Shown in pieces: positions 21,288-32,425 of a DNA stretch of 64,000 nt; positions within the stretch are counted from its first letter, which is position 1; each line of letters starts with the position of its first letter. The notes under the pieces were generated by a model that was not told the origin of the DNA, did not search any database, and worked only from the letters and a program-made list of their open reading frames with translations. This DNA comes from Nitrincola sp. (GTDB lineage Bacteria; Pseudomonadota; Gammaproteobacteria; Pseudomonadales; Balneatricaceae), in NCBI GenBank assembly GCA_021208565.1, contig JAJOJN010000047.1, positions 31,603-95,602 of the forward strand, read 5' to 3'. Position numbers and translations under genes: made by a program.

Positions 21288-22342
21288 CCCGCTTTCTTGA
21301 GAAGGTAAACACCACCTAGCGCGCAGATAAGAATTGGAACTAGAGTTGCCAGCAGAGGGGGGAAGCCGTAGACACTACTGGCTGGCCCTAACAGATCTTG
21401 GGCAAACTTAAAAACAAGACCCAGAATAACGCCGGTCACGATTCTTTGTCCGATAGGTACACTACGTAGTGGACCAAACACAAAAGAGATCCCCACCAAC
21501 ACTAACGCCGCTATCGACAAGGGCTGCAACAGCTTTGCCCAAAAAGCCTGCAAATACACATCAGCACTGACACCTTGCTGTTGCAGGTAAGTTGCATAGT
21601 CCCATAAACCCGTTATAGACAGATCAACAGGTTCAACAACCACAATCGAAAGTAACTCCGGGGTTAATCCACTTTGCCAACGCTCTTCGCTACGCTGTTC
21701 AGTTTCCGTATGTTCATCGAAAATACGCGTTTCTGTAACCCTCTGAAGAACCCAAGCACCGTCTTGGTATTCACCAACTCTTGCAAAACTGCTTCGACGT
21801 AGTTGTAAATCATCACTGAATTCGTAACGAGTCACCCCATGAATTTTTTCACCGCTCTCCACGGCGTTAATAAAGATGAAGGTATTACCTTCCTTATGCC
21901 ATACTCCGCTGACAGAGTAAGTTCCCCCACCAGCCATCGCCACGGCTCGAACACTTTGCGCTCTTTGTTCAGTCACTGGAGCAATAAACTGGCCAAGCAC
22001 TAAACCAAACACAGCCATTAACATGACTGGCTTAAAAACAATAAACAGAATGCGAGCAGTAGAAACCCCAGCAGCACGCATCACAGTCAGCTCACTCTGT
22101 GATGCCATCATACCTAAGCCGATCATCACTCCAACTAAGGTACCTAAGGCAATATATTCGTATAAACGACGAGGCATGGTCCAAGTCACATAATGAACCG
22201 CTCCCGATAAAGTGTAGTGATCATTCAGGTTGCTCATCTGATCAAGAAACGCGATCAAAACATCCAACCCCAGAATGACCAGCAACACCACTAATACAGA
22301 CTGTAAGACCTGTCGGAATATATATCGCTCTAGAACGGTCAT
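21284..22342 (-). CDS. lptG: LPS export permease LptG
   Basis: Inner-membrane half-permease of the LptB2FG machine that extracts lipopolysaccharide. The 352-residue product has six predicted transmembrane helices in the YjgP/YjgQ pattern, start MTVLERYIFRQVLQSV, the coupling-helix region ASQSELTVMRAAGVST and a periplasmic beta-jellyroll between residues 135 and 260. Its start overlaps the lptF stop by four bases. Intact. Confidence 0.95.
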   Translation of the reverse strand: MTVLERYIFRQVLQSVLVVLLVILGLDVLIAFLDQMSNLNDHYTLSGAVHYVTWTMPRRLYEYIALGTLVGVMIGLGMMASQSELTVMRAAGVSTARILFIVFKPVMLMAVFGLVLGQFIAPVTEQRAQSVRAVAMAGGGTYSVSGVWHKEGNTFIFINAVESGEKIHGVTRYEFSDDLQLRRSSFARVGEYQDGAWVLQRVTETRIFDEHTETEQRSEERWQSGLTPELLSIVVVEPVDLSITGLWDYATYLQQQGVSADVYLQAFWAKLLQPLSIAALVLVGISFVFGPLRSVPIGQRIVTGVILGLVFKFAQDLLGPASSVYGFPPLLATLVPILICALGGVYLLKKAG

Positions 22343-23446
22343 GCGACTGCCTTACTAAACAGATGGCGCCAGCGCGAGAGTAAATACCCAAAGCCACGGC
22401 GCCAATAAGGGCTAAGATATATGAGATTCAGTGCAACTCCGACAAACAAGAGGTGCACACCCCATAACAGAAACGGAGAGTCTCCGGATTCTACATTTGA
22501 CCTTGCTGTTGTTAAAAAGGCCATATAAACCAGGTAAAGCAATATCGACGGGATCAATTTAGCAAAACGACCTTGTCTTGGGTTGGTATAACTCAAGGGC
22601 ACCGCCAGCAACGCCACCACTAGGGCTAACACAGGCAATGATATTCGCCAATGAAGTGCCGCTCTATCTCTTACGTTAGAAGATGCTAATAGCATCGCTG
22701 TAGGTTTAGCATCAACTTCTCGAATCTCCGCAGCCAACTCAGGCTCATCAAGTTGCACACCATATTCGGAGTAACGAATACGTGTCACTTCCGCCTCCCC
22801 TGGACGACCATCGTATCGATAACCGTTCAATAACACGAGGAAGCGCTGCTGTGCTTCAGGGAATAAACGACGCTCCGCCGCTTGCGCGATTAAGATATTG
22901 GGTCGTCCATCTTCACCTCTTCGGGAAAGAAAAACCTGCTTAAGTTGATCACCATCAACCGCCTCAGCATAGGTCACTTGACCCGATGACTGGGACAAAA
23001 AAACGCCCCGGTGTCACTAGCTCCAGCTCACTTCGAGCATCTTGTGCAGCTAACAACTGCTCTGCTTTTTGCAGACCTAGAGGGGTTAACCAAACACTAA
23101 GAATAAACACTAAAACAGCAACAACTGCGGTAGGACCATAAGCATAGGCTAAAAGACGATGATCACTAAAGCCTGTTGCTCTGAGGACAGCCATTTCACT
23201 GTCTAGGCACAAGCGTCCATAAGCCAGCAATATACCCAAGAACAAACCTAACGGAAGGAGTAATTCTAGGAAACCGGGCATGCGGAAAAGTAACACAAGC
23301 AACACAGCACCCGCCTCTAACTTTCCGGCTGCCGCATCGGACAAATACTTTATCAGTCGCGCACTGGTAATGATTAACATCAGTACCGCAGTGACTGCCA
23401 AGGTGCTTATAAGCACTTCACGAGTAATATAACGAAATATAATCAA
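22339..23446 (-). CDS. lptF: LPS export permease LptF (one frameshift)
   Basis: Partner of LptG in LPS extraction. It starts MIIFRYITREVLISTLAV, has the conserved CLDSEMAVLRATGFS coupling segment near residue 85, and C-terminal helices such as VLALVVALLAVPLSY. The frame breaks at A7 22997-23003; with six it reads TPGRFLSQSSGQVTYAEAV. Corrected length is about 368 residues. It is divergent from pepA with a 97-base shared upstream region. Confidence 0.94.
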
Positions 23447-23543
23447 CGCAGAATCCTAGTCACCAACATGGTTTCGAAGGATGAAAATAGTTTATAGTGT
23501 CATTATTACCTAATCGCTATTGAATGTCTTCTTTGGAGTGATC

Positions 23544-25066
<1,523 letters not shown>

Positions 25067-25067
<1 letters not shown>

Positions 25068-25506
25068 TGTCACGACGAGCAGACTTTTACCTTCTGCCCC
25101 AAGCAGATGATGACAGTCGATTGCGTTTTATGTGCAGGGTCTGTGACAAGGCCCTGCAACATAAACGCAAGGTTTTCATCTACGCCGAGGATATGGCTCA
25201 AGCTGAATATCTCGACCGTTTGCTTTGGAGTTTTCCTGAAGATGGCTTTCTACCCCATCATCTCGTGGGTAGCGAACCCAGTGCACCGATCAGTATCGGA
25301 ATAGGTACTCAGCGACCTACCCATCGTGATCTCTTTTTTTAATGCCGCTAGCCAATTACCTGAGTTCGCTTTTGAGTTTGAACGTATTGCCGAAGTCGTT
25401 ATTCAAAGCACCCGAATCACTCGCGATATCACGACAAAATTTTGTTCGATGTCGTGAGCAGGGTTACGACATGCACTGGAGCGATATGCGTCAAGGTTCG
25501 CAGTGA
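25067..25506 (+). CDS. holC: DNA polymerase III chi subunit HolC (two frameshifts)
   Basis: Clamp-loader accessory subunit that links the replicase to SSB. The product begins MSRRADFYLLPQADDDSR, has VCDKALQHKRKVFIYAED and the WSFPEDGFLPHHL region, and after correction of T7 25334-25340 continues RDLFFNAASQLPEFAFEFERIAEVV. A second break near 25430 joins RQNFVRCREQGYDMHWSDM and the stop at 25504-25506. pepA-holC-valS is the standard order. Confidence 0.92.
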
Positions 25507-25630
25507 ACTAATCGCTGACAAACCTACACCCTCCCGACTACAACCGTTATAATATTGGGTTTTCTGGACACCTTGTCAAAGGCAAGGTGGATTAACTACC
25601 AGTCCCGATTCTAATTTGACCGAGAAAAGC

Positions 25631-28468
25631 ATGGACAAGACCTATCAGCCACATGAAATAGAACGTACTTGGTACGACAAATGGGAACAACGCGGATACT
25701 TCAAGCCCTCTGGACAGGGTGACGCCTACAGCATCATGATCCCGCCACCCAATGTGACTGGCAGCTTGCACATGGGTCACGCTTTCCAAGACACGATAAT
25801 GGACAGCTTAATTCGCCATCAACGTATGCTTGGTAAAAATACGCTATGGCAAGCAGGCACTGACCATGCCGGTATCGCCACGCAAATGCTTGTCGAGCGC
25901 AAAGTCGCTGCTGAAGAAGGCAAAACACGCCATGACTTAGGACGCGAAGCATTTATCGACAAAATCTGGGAGTGGAAAGAAGAGTCTGGTGGTACGATTA
26001 CTCGTCAGCTTCGCCGCATGGGTTCATCTATTGATTGGAGTCGCGAGCGCTTCACGATGGATGAAGGTTTTTACAAAGCCGTTCAAGAAGTCTTTATCCG
26101 TCTTTACGATGATAAACTGATCTATCGCGGTAAACGCTTGGTGAACTGGGACTGCAAACTGCATACCGCCATCTCCGATCTAGAAGTCGAAAATAAAGAT
26201 CAAAGCGGTCATTTATGGCACTTTCGTTACCCCTTAGCAGATGGCGCCAAAACAACCGATGGAAAAGACTACATCGTAGTGGCAACCACGCGTCCTGAAA
26301 CCATGTTAGGTGATACCGCTGTTGCTGTTAATCCTACTGACAGTCGTTACATTCATTTGGTCGGTCAATTTGTAGAACTACCGCTGGTCGGTCGTCGAAT
26401 TCCCATTATCGCAGACGATTATGTTGAAGCCGAATTTGGTAGCGGCTGCGTCAAAATCACCCCAGCTCATGACTTTAACGACTATGAAGTCGGCAAGCGT
26501 CATCAACTTCCGATGATCAACATCCTTGATCCTAATGGTGCTATTTTAACGAGAGCTGAAATCTACAACAGTGACGGCACGGCCAATGCTGAACTGGATG
26601 ATCGCTTACCCGAAAGCTACCTAGGCTTGGATCGTTTCGACGCACGCAAACAGATCGTTGCCGAATTTGAAGCACTAGGTTTACTCGAAAAGATTGAAGA
26701 CCATGGACTCAAAGTCCCTTATGGTGATCGTTCAGGCGTGGTAATAGAACCCCTGCTCACAGACCAATGGTTTGTGGCTGTCGCGGACCTAGCCAAGCCG
26801 GCTATTGAAGCCGTCGAAAATGGCGACATTCAATTTGTACCTAAACAGTACGAAAATATGTATTTTGCCTGGATGCGCGATCTTCAGGATTGGTGTATCT
26901 CTCGTCAACTTTGGTGGGGTCACCGTATTCCTGCTTGGTATGACGACTGCGGCAACGTTTATGTCGCACGCACCGAAGCCGAAGCTAGGGAAAAATACAA
27001 CCTAAGCCATGACCTGCCACTCACTCAGGACAATGATGTGCTGGATACTTGGTTCTCTTCGGCGCTTTGGACCTTTGGCACACTTGGCTGGCCAGAAGAT
27101 ACCGATGAACTGAAAACGTTCCATCCCAGCAGTGTACTGGTCACAGGTTTTGATATCATTTTCTTCTGGGTTGCCAGAATGATCATGTTCACCTTGAAGT
27201 TCACGGGTGAAGTTCCGTTCAAGAAAGTCTATGTACATGGTCTGGTTCGCGACCAAGATGGACAAAAAATGTCCAAGTCCAAAGGTAACGTATTAGATCC
27301 ACTCGATCTGATCGACGGCATCGATCTGGAAACGCTAGTCGCCAAACGTACCGGTAACATGATGCAGCCGCAACTGGCCAAGAAAATTGAAAACCAAACC
27401 CGTAAACATTTCCCTGAAGGGATCGATGCTTACGGCACTGATGCACTGCGCTTTACCTTCCTCTCTTTAGCCTCAACGGGTCGTGACATTAAGTTCGACA
27501 TGAACCGTATGGAAGGTTATCGCAACTTCTGTAATAAACTTTGGAACGCAGCACGTTATGTGCTGATGAACACTGAAGATCAGGATTGCGGTATACAGGG
27601 TGAAGCCGTTGAGCTAACACTCGCGGATCGCTGGATCATCTCGCGTTTACAAGAGACCGAAGCACAAATCGATAAGCATTTTGCTGAGTACCGTTTCGAC
27701 CTTTTAGCCAACACCCTCTATGAGTTTGTGTGGAACGAATACTGTGATTGGTATTTGGAGCTATCCAAACCTGTTCTTTGGGATGAAAATGCATCGCCGG
27801 AACGCTTGCGTGGAACGCGCCGCACTCTAGTGCGCGTACTGGAAGCCATTCTTCGCCTTGCCCATCCCCTCATGCCTTATATCACAGAAGAGATCTGGCA
27901 GCGTGTTGCACCTTTGGCTGGAAAAGAGGGTGACACCATCATGTTGCAATCTTATCCTTTAGCCGAAGCGAATAAGATTGATGAACAAGCCAGTGCCGAT
28001 ATCGAATGGCTGAAAGCGGTGATGTTAGCGATTCGCAACATCCGCGGTGAAATGAATCTATCACCTGCCAAAGAGATCAAGGTGCTACTGCGCAATGCAT
28101 CCACTGAGGATCAGCGTCGTTTAAATGAAACACGCGTACTACTGAACAAGCTCGCCAAGCTGGAACAGATCGATCTTCTGGATGCAAACGAAGAAGCCCC
28201 CATGTCAGCCACGGGATTAGTCGCGCAGATGGAAATTCTCGTGCCTATGGCAGGGATTATCGATAAGGATGCGGAACTGGCACGTTTACAAAAAGAACTA
28301 GAGAAACTGGACAAGGAAATTGCCCGCTTAGATGGCAAGCTATCCAATGCTGGCTTTGTGAGCAAAGCACCCGCCGATGTGGTTGAAAAGGAACGCGCTA
28401 AACTGAGTGATATGCAGCTTGCCGCTTCACGCCTGCGTGATCAGCATCAGCGTATTGCCAGCATTTAA
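25631..28468 (+). CDS. valS: Valine-tRNA ligase
   Basis: Class I synthetase that charges tRNA-Val and edits mischarged threonine. The catalytic HIGH motif appears as HMGHA ([11 protein letters not shown]), the editing domain contains [17 protein letters not shown], and KMSKS is at [17 protein letters not shown]-terminal coiled coil ([18 protein letters not shown]) is typical of ValRS. I choose ATG at 25631 ([14 protein letters not shown]); an in-frame TTG lies 15 bases upstream. The 945 residues are uninterrupted, notable among so many broken neighbours. Confidence 0.98.
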   Translation: MDKTYQPHEIERTWYDKWEQRGYFKPSGQGDAYSIMIPPPNVTGSLHMGHAFQDTIMDSLIRHQRMLGKNTLWQAGTDHAGIATQMLVERKVAAEEGKTRHDLGREAFIDKIWEWKEESGGTITRQLRRMGSSIDWSRERFTMDEGFYKAVQEVFIRLYDDKLIYRGKRLVNWDCKLHTAISDLEVENKDQSGHLWHFRYPLADGAKTTDGKDYIVVATTRPETMLGDTAVAVNPTDSRYIHLVGQFVELPLVGRRIPIIADDYVEAEFGSGCVKITPAHDFNDYEVGKRHQLPMINILDPNGAILTRAEIYNSDGTANAELDDRLPESYLGLDRFDARKQIVAEFEALGLLEKIEDHGLKVPYGDRSGVVIEPLLTDQWFVAVADLAKPAIEAVENGDIQFVPKQYENMYFAWMRDLQDWCISRQLWWGHRIPAWYDDCGNVYVARTEAEAREKYNLSHDLPLTQDNDVLDTWFSSALWTFGTLGWPEDTDELKTFHPSSVLVTGFDIIFFWVARMIMFTLKFTGEVPFKKVYVHGLVRDQDGQKMSKSKGNVLDPLDLIDGIDLETLVAKRTGNMMQPQLAKKIENQTRKHFPEGIDAYGTDALRFTFLSLASTGRDIKFDMNRMEGYRNFCNKLWNAARYVLMNTEDQDCGIQGEAVELTLADRWIISRLQETEAQIDKHFAEYRFDLLANTLYEFVWNEYCDWYLELSKPVLWDENASPERLRGTRRTLVRVLEAILRLAHPLMPYITEEIWQRVAPLAGKEGDTIMLQSYPLAEANKIDEQASADIEWLKAVMLAIRNIRGEMNLSPAKEIKVLLRNASTEDQRRLNETRVLLNKLAKLEQIDLLDANEEAPMSATGLVAQMEILVPMAGIIDKDAELARLQKELEKLDKEIARLDGKLSNAGFVSKAPADVVEKERAKLSDMQLAASRLRDQHQRIASI

Positions 28469-28474
28469 GAGAAC

Positions 28475-28516
28475 AAAAAAAGCCTGCTGATTGAACATTT
28501 ATCAGCAGGCTTTTTT
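28475..28516 (+). terminator. Rho-independent terminator of valS
   Basis: A-rich lead, 10-base-pair stem (GCCTGCTGAT and its complement), nine-base loop and T6 tail, starting seven bases past the valS stop. The flanking A and T runs make it able to work in both directions. Confidence 0.92.
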
Positions 28517-28570
28517 ATGAAACAAACCTGAGAGCCAAAACGCCACAAACTTGTGACAAGGGAATCAAGC

Positions 28571-28705
28571 TTACTTCTTTTTTGGATCTTCATTCATCAA
28601 AGAGCGCAGTTTGAAGCCAGCCCAAATCATCACGGCTGTAATACCGATAATGCCGATCATACTTGGCAGTAAGACTTCCCAGCTGTGCGTATCAATACCA
28701 AACAT
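28571..28705 (-). CDS. Putative 44-residue single-pass membrane microprotein
   Basis: A short frame MFGIDTHSWEVLLPSMIGII... with one hydrophobic helix (about residues 12-31), followed by a basic-acidic tail ending NEDPKKK. An excellent ribosome site (AGGGGGAGATGAAC) lies directly upstream of the ATG. I do not recognise the family. An FNR-like half-palindrome sits 58 bases upstream of the start, so oxygen-responsive expression is a possibility. Function unknown; it is flanked by the valS terminator on one side and a divergent small gene on the other. Confidence 0.68.
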   Translation of the reverse strand: MFGIDTHSWEVLLPSMIGIIGITAVMIWAGFKLRSLMNEDPKKK

Positions 28706-28762
28706 TGTTCATCTCCCCCTAAAAATGTGGGTTTAGATTAACTGCTTCTCTATAACGAAATA

Positions 28763-28776
28763 TTGATATAGCTCAA
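28763..28776. promoter_or_regulatory. FNR/Anr-like box
   Basis: TTGATATAGCTCAA matches the FNR consensus TTGAT-N4-ATCAA with one mismatch. It lies between the divergent starts of the 44-residue membrane protein (58 bases away) and the 66-residue protein (115 bases away). The match alone is suggestive, not proof. Confidence 0.35.
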
Positions 28777-28890
28777 CGTTTGCTTCGGTCTCCATTTTCA
28801 TATGAATAAATCTCGAACGAGCTAGGCATTTTCAGTAAAGAAACACTAAACTTAAATAGAACCTATCTATTCAAGTCTAAGGAGATTCAA

Positions 28891-29092
28891 ATGGCTAATC
28901 GCTTTAAACGCTGGACACCAGAAGAAGTGATCAAGATGAATGAAGAAACCTTTATGGTTGAAGCATTAGATATGATCAAATTCTCTCCAGAGATTGATGA
29001 AACAGACCAGATGGTCTCGATCACTAAAAAAGAAACTGGAAGCGATTGAGCAAGCGCTTGAAGCGCGTCTCAATGCAATCAAAAGCAATTAA
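28891..29092 (+). CDS. Small helical protein of unknown function (one frameshift)
   Basis: Starts MANRFKRWTPEEVIKMNEET and, after removing one base from A6 at 29026-29031, continues KKKLEAIEQALEARLNAIKSN to the stop at 29090-29092, giving 66 residues. A strong AAGGAGATTCAA ribosome site supports translation. The second half is a predicted coiled coil. I do not recognise the family; no catalytic motif is seen. Confidence 0.66.
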
Positions 29093-29106
29093 TTTGCAAA
29101 TGATCG

Positions 29107-29126
29107 GGGGTGTTTCTTAACACCCC
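29107..29126 (+). terminator. Hairpin after the 66-residue gene
   Basis: Eight-base-pair GC-rich stem (GGGGTGTT and its complement) with a TCTT loop, 15 bases past the stop. It lacks a clear U tract, so it is a probable but weak terminator. Confidence 0.5.
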
Positions 29127-29250
29127 TGGTTACCTCTCCCCCCTCTACTTCTACTCATTCATAAACACGTCATCTGTAAACACTTATCCCCTCATCTGCT
29201 TAGCCTTTCACAAGATCTGACACCACCCTCACCGCAAGTACATTTCAATC

Positions 29251-29556
29251 ATTCAAATTCAATAAAAGAAACTCAAGAATTAATTTTGATTTTCATAAAC
29301 TCAAATTGAAATATCAAATCATTTATTTTAATAACAAAAAGATCTATGCAAACCATCCTTTCCATAAAAAAATAATCCATATAAATCAACACATTAGACA
29401 ACCCTTCAAACACACCCAAAACAGCTCAAATTAAAATAAAAAAAATCAATAAAATCAATATATTAGAGGTAAAAATTTATCTATTTTTATTTGTGATTCT
29501 TCATTATTTATTTTATACTTATCATATAAATAATTTGATAAATCATTAGTGAGGAT
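29251..29556. other. AT-rich intergenic island
   Basis: About 430 bases (29127-29556) hold no convincing gene. From roughly 29280 to 29520 the four 60-base lines have only 9, 17, 15 and 9 G or C bases, about 20 percent, against nearly half in neighbouring genes. It contains repeated AAAATCAAT and ATTTTA tracts and ends in a good promoter. It may be a target for AT-binding nucleoid proteins or an UP-element-rich control region. Confidence 0.7.
29491..29519 (+). promoter_or_regulatory. Sigma-70-type promoter for the 86-residue gene
   Basis: A -35 element TTGTGA (29491-29496) and a -10 element TATACT (29514-29519) are separated by exactly 17 bases inside very AT-rich DNA. Transcription would start near 29526, leaving a leader of about 37 bases before the ATG. 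Confidence 0.6.
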
Positions 29557-29562
29557 ATGATG

Positions 29563-29823
29563 ATGCAAGAAAAGGAAATAAGACTACTTTTTAAAGCTGG
29601 CGTATTCGAATCCTGCCAAGCAACACCTATCGCCATGTCGCGCGGTTGGACTTTGAAATTCATTACTCGAGACAAAGAAGTGCTGACGTTAAACCTTCAA
29701 CGCTCCAATACCGAGCGCGAGTTTAAAAGCCTTGATGGAGCCGCCGCAGTGGCGAAGAGAATTGGTTTTGATTGGTTAAACGTGCAGATTGGCGAATTAC
29801 AATGGAGGGAAAAGGTTTCCTAA
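29563..29823 (+). CDS. Small conserved-looking protein of unknown function
   Basis: Three ATGs occur in tandem (29557, 29560, 29563); the third has the best spacing to GAGG at 29551, giving MQEKEIRLLFKAGVFESCQA and 86 residues. The protein is rich in alternating hydrophobic and charged residues (GWTLKFITRDKEVLTLNLQRS) suggesting a small beta sheet followed by a helix (DGAAAVAKRIGFDWL). It faintly recalls small proteins sometimes labelled partition- or replication-associated in Pseudomonas, but I would not assign that role. Base composition is normal while its upstream region is extremely AT-rich. Confidence 0.7.
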   Translation: MQEKEIRLLFKAGVFESCQATPIAMSRGWTLKFITRDKEVLTLNLQRSNTEREFKSLDGAAAVAKRIGFDWLNVQIGELQWREKVS

Positions 29824-29844
29824 CAAATCATGTCAGGAAACCTT
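29812..29844. terminator. Convergent hairpin between the small gene and pdxH
   Basis: Ten-base-pair arms AAGGTTTCCT and AGGAAACCTT flank a 13-base loop. It overlaps the stop codon of the plus-strand gene and begins ten bases past the pdxH stop, so it could serve either transcript. Confidence 0.5.
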
Positions 29845-29853
29845 AGTATCAAC

Positions 29854-30503
29854 TTAGGGTTGTAAACGCTGAATGGCCCAGCCGCTCTCATTGAGCTGAA
29901 ACACAAAACGGTCATGGAGTCGACTTGGGCGGCCTTGCCAGAATTCGAAGCGCTGAGGTTTCAGGCGATATCCACCCCAGTTTTCTGGGCAGGCTATATC
30001 GCCATCAGGATACTTGGACTTCAAGGTTTCTATGGTTTTCTCGAGCGTTTCTCTTGAGTCTACCGGATGCTTTGACAGGAAGCCGCTGCACTCAGACGAC
30101 TACCAATGGGTCGCTGACTGAAATAGGCTTTTCCTTCTTCAGGAGCCAGTTTTTCTACTTGTCCACGGATTCGAACCTGGCGCGCTAATTGAGGCCAATA
30201 AAAAAGCAACTCAGCCTGCGGATTGATTAACAGCTGCTGCCCTTTCTCACTTCGATAATCTGTAAACCAGCTAAATCCTTCTTTATCATATTGTTTTAAA
30301 AGAACTATTCGCGCTGATGGCATACCTTCAGCATCTGCCGTCGCTAAGGTCATCGCCGTTGCTTCGTCTGAATAAATATCCAATGCATGATTGAACCAGA
30401 TGCCAAACTGATCAAACGGATCTGTATTGAGATCTTCGAGATTCAAATCTCCAACAACATATTCACGCCTTAATGACGTCAAATCGACTTTATCTTGACT
30501 CAT
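29854..30503 (-). CDS. pdxH: Pyridoxamine 5'-phosphate oxidase (one frameshift)
   Basis: FMN enzyme that oxidises PNP or PMP to pyridoxal phosphate. It shows MTLATADAEGMPSARIVLLK (FMN phosphate contacts), FTDYRSEKGQQL, LLFYWPQLARQVRIRG and the substrate region SRLSAAASCQS. The frame breaks near 30076, where one C is lost; corrected it reads SHPVDSRETLEKTIETL and continues through PENWGGYRLKPQRFEFWQG to LQP at 29854. Length about 216 residues, as expected. Confidence 0.95.
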
Positions 30504-30572
30504 ACATACTCTCCCGTTGTTATAATGAGCTAACTATATCGAAAACTGGCGCGACTAAGATAGGACTCTCTT

Positions 30573-31315
30573 GTGTTTGGATTAGGGAATCGAGGAAAAG
30601 TACAAGATTACCAGCTCATCATAAAACTTCTCTGTTTAAGTGTTTTGATGACGCTCGTGGTGGGCTGTATGTCGACATCCTCCACGGACAGACCTTTTAA
30701 AATTAAAAAACTTAGCAAAAACCGACATCGATCTCGTTGCTGATGCCCATGTTGAGATAACTACAGAACTTTTACGAGAGCTCACCACCAAACTCTATCA
30801 TCGCAATCCCAGAGAACTACAGAAAGCACCCGCTGGAACCACAATTGAGGCACGCTTAGAACAGATATTTAGTACGCCGAGACAACTTAGTCATTCAGAG
30901 GTATTTTACCGCTATGGAGTCGACGCCATTCCACTCGTGTTCGATGAATCCTTTCAGGGCGACAGAGTATTCGCGCTGATGGTCGGATTGGCCGGAATGA
31001 TTCACGCTTCTTACGAATATCGTGAAGAGTTTTTTCATGCTAAATAATCTCGATCAACAGCGCTTGTACAATAGTGCTCGAAATATCGAAATCATCGTTT
31101 GGCGATTAAGTAACCGCCGCGATAGTCGTGGAAGCTTGTTTCTATTAACCAATGGCATTGCAGAAGGAAAGGTGCAAAACCTTAGCTTCGAGCGCTTGTT
31201 TGGTAAACTGATTGCCCATCAGGATATGATGGCGCGTATCGTGTCAGATAAGAACAACCGAGGCATTAATAAAGTGGTGATTAGTGTAGCCACCGCAACC
31301 TTGTTTCCGATCTGA
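30573..31315 (+). CDS. Putative lipoprotein of unknown function (two frameshifts)
   Basis: Begins at GTG (30573) with AGGA seven bases upstream. A hydrophobic signal ends in the lipobox LVVGC, predicting an N-terminally lipidated envelope protein. After correction of A5 30717-30721 (KLSKTDIDLVADAHVEI) and T6 31030-31035 (EYREEFFMLNNLDQQRLY), it is about 246 residues and ends ATATLFPI. The body is mainly helical with no recognised catalytic motif. Similar-looking lipoproteins occur in Pseudomonas relatives but I cannot name the family. Confidence 0.75.
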
Positions 31316-31333
31316 CACTGGCTGAATAAAGAG

Positions 31334-32320
31334 CTAACGATTGATGATGATTTCTTCAATTTTATGATTGTCATTTAATCGCAACACTAAGTCCGCTTGC
31401 CCAGGCATCTGTTCAAGCATGGCACGTGTCAGCCTTTCGTAGTGTTGAATAAATCGAATGATTTGCTGCTCATTCATGATGCGTAGATGATCGCTTGGCT
31501 GTTTAGTGTCGTGGATATATTTCATTCGCTCAGCCAGCTTTTTCTCTTGTAGCGATCGCCATTCAAAGACCGCTTGCATACTCGGTACTTTTAACATGAG
31601 CAGCAGATCTAACCGAGAAAACAACTCAGCATATTGCCCCTTGAGTTGCTCATTAGCATAACGTCTCCAAATACCCTCTGGATCTTCTTTTCGCTCTAAT
31701 TCGTTCACCGGCTCACTCAAATCTGACTCTGACTGAGGAACTGCACCTACACACCAGCCTTCAAACACAATGACGTCCGCTCGTCCGATCCACTCCTGCC
31801 AAGTATGTTCTGGACAGCGATCATCAATTGACTTATCAAATATCGGAATTGAAGTAACGGTTTGCTCATTAGCATGAATTAATGAATCAATAATTTCGAT
31901 ACCTAAATCAATATCATGGGTACCTGGAACACCACGCGTGAGCAACAAAGGATGAACCTTGTCGGCTAACTCAGAACGTTTAGCCCTTGTTTTATAAAGA
32001 TCATCGATTGAAAAACCCACCACTCGCAAGCCAAACCCTTCTGTCAGAGTGGCTTCTAGCAGGTTAAACAAGGTTGATTTTCCAGCACCTTGAGCGCCAT
32101 TAATGCCCAACACCAAGGGTTGCTGTTTTTGAGCCTGGCACTGAGCAATCCACGCCCCCATCGGCACATAGATTTGCTCAACCATTTCTTTAAAACCGAT
32201 ATCCACCTGAAGGTTTTCAAGCGCCGACGCAAAAGCAGCTTCAACAGCATCGACGGCTATTTTTCGTTCTTGCTCTGTCAAACAGATATGTGTTGATGGC
32301 CATTTCGCAAGCACGCTCAT
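31334..32320 (-). CDS. P-loop kinase of the D-glycerate 3-kinase/Tda10 type
   Basis: The 328-residue protein has a Walker A loop GINGAQGAGKSTL (about residue 72), SIDDLYKTRAKR, LLTRGVPGTHDIDL and VIVFEGWCVGA, the pattern of plant-type glycerate kinases and yeast Tda10 in the PRK/uridine kinase group. Bacterial members are often of uncertain substrate, so glycerate is only a suggestion. I choose ATG at 32320, preceded by AAGGAATG. It is intact and divergent from fumC. Confidence 0.8.
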   Translation of the reverse strand: MSVLAKWPSTHICLTEQERKIAVDAVEAAFASALENLQVDIGFKEMVEQIYVPMGAWIAQCQAQKQQPLVLGINGAQGAGKSTLFNLLEATLTEGFGLRVVGFSIDDLYKTRAKRSELADKVHPLLLTRGVPGTHDIDLGIEIIDSLIHANEQTVTSIPIFDKSIDDRCPEHTWQEWIGRADVIVFEGWCVGAVPQSESDLSEPVNELERKEDPEGIWRRYANEQLKGQYAELFSRLDLLLMLKVPSMQAVFEWRSLQEKKLAERMKYIHDTKQPSDHLRIMNEQQIIRFIQHYERLTRAMLEQMPGQADLVLRLNDNHKIEEIIINR

Positions 32321-32425
32321 TTTTTCATTCCTTTTATTAGATTTCAAACAGATCAGTCCGATTTTTCTGGAACTTAACGTTCAGCTAAGTATACTAATGT
32401 CTATTAGAATTAAGGAAATAGATTT

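Noticed and set aside
29563-29823. Plasmid or phage origin function for the 86-residue protein
   Set aside because: Only a vague resemblance to proteins sometimes labelled replication- or partition-related; no iterons or partner genes nearby.
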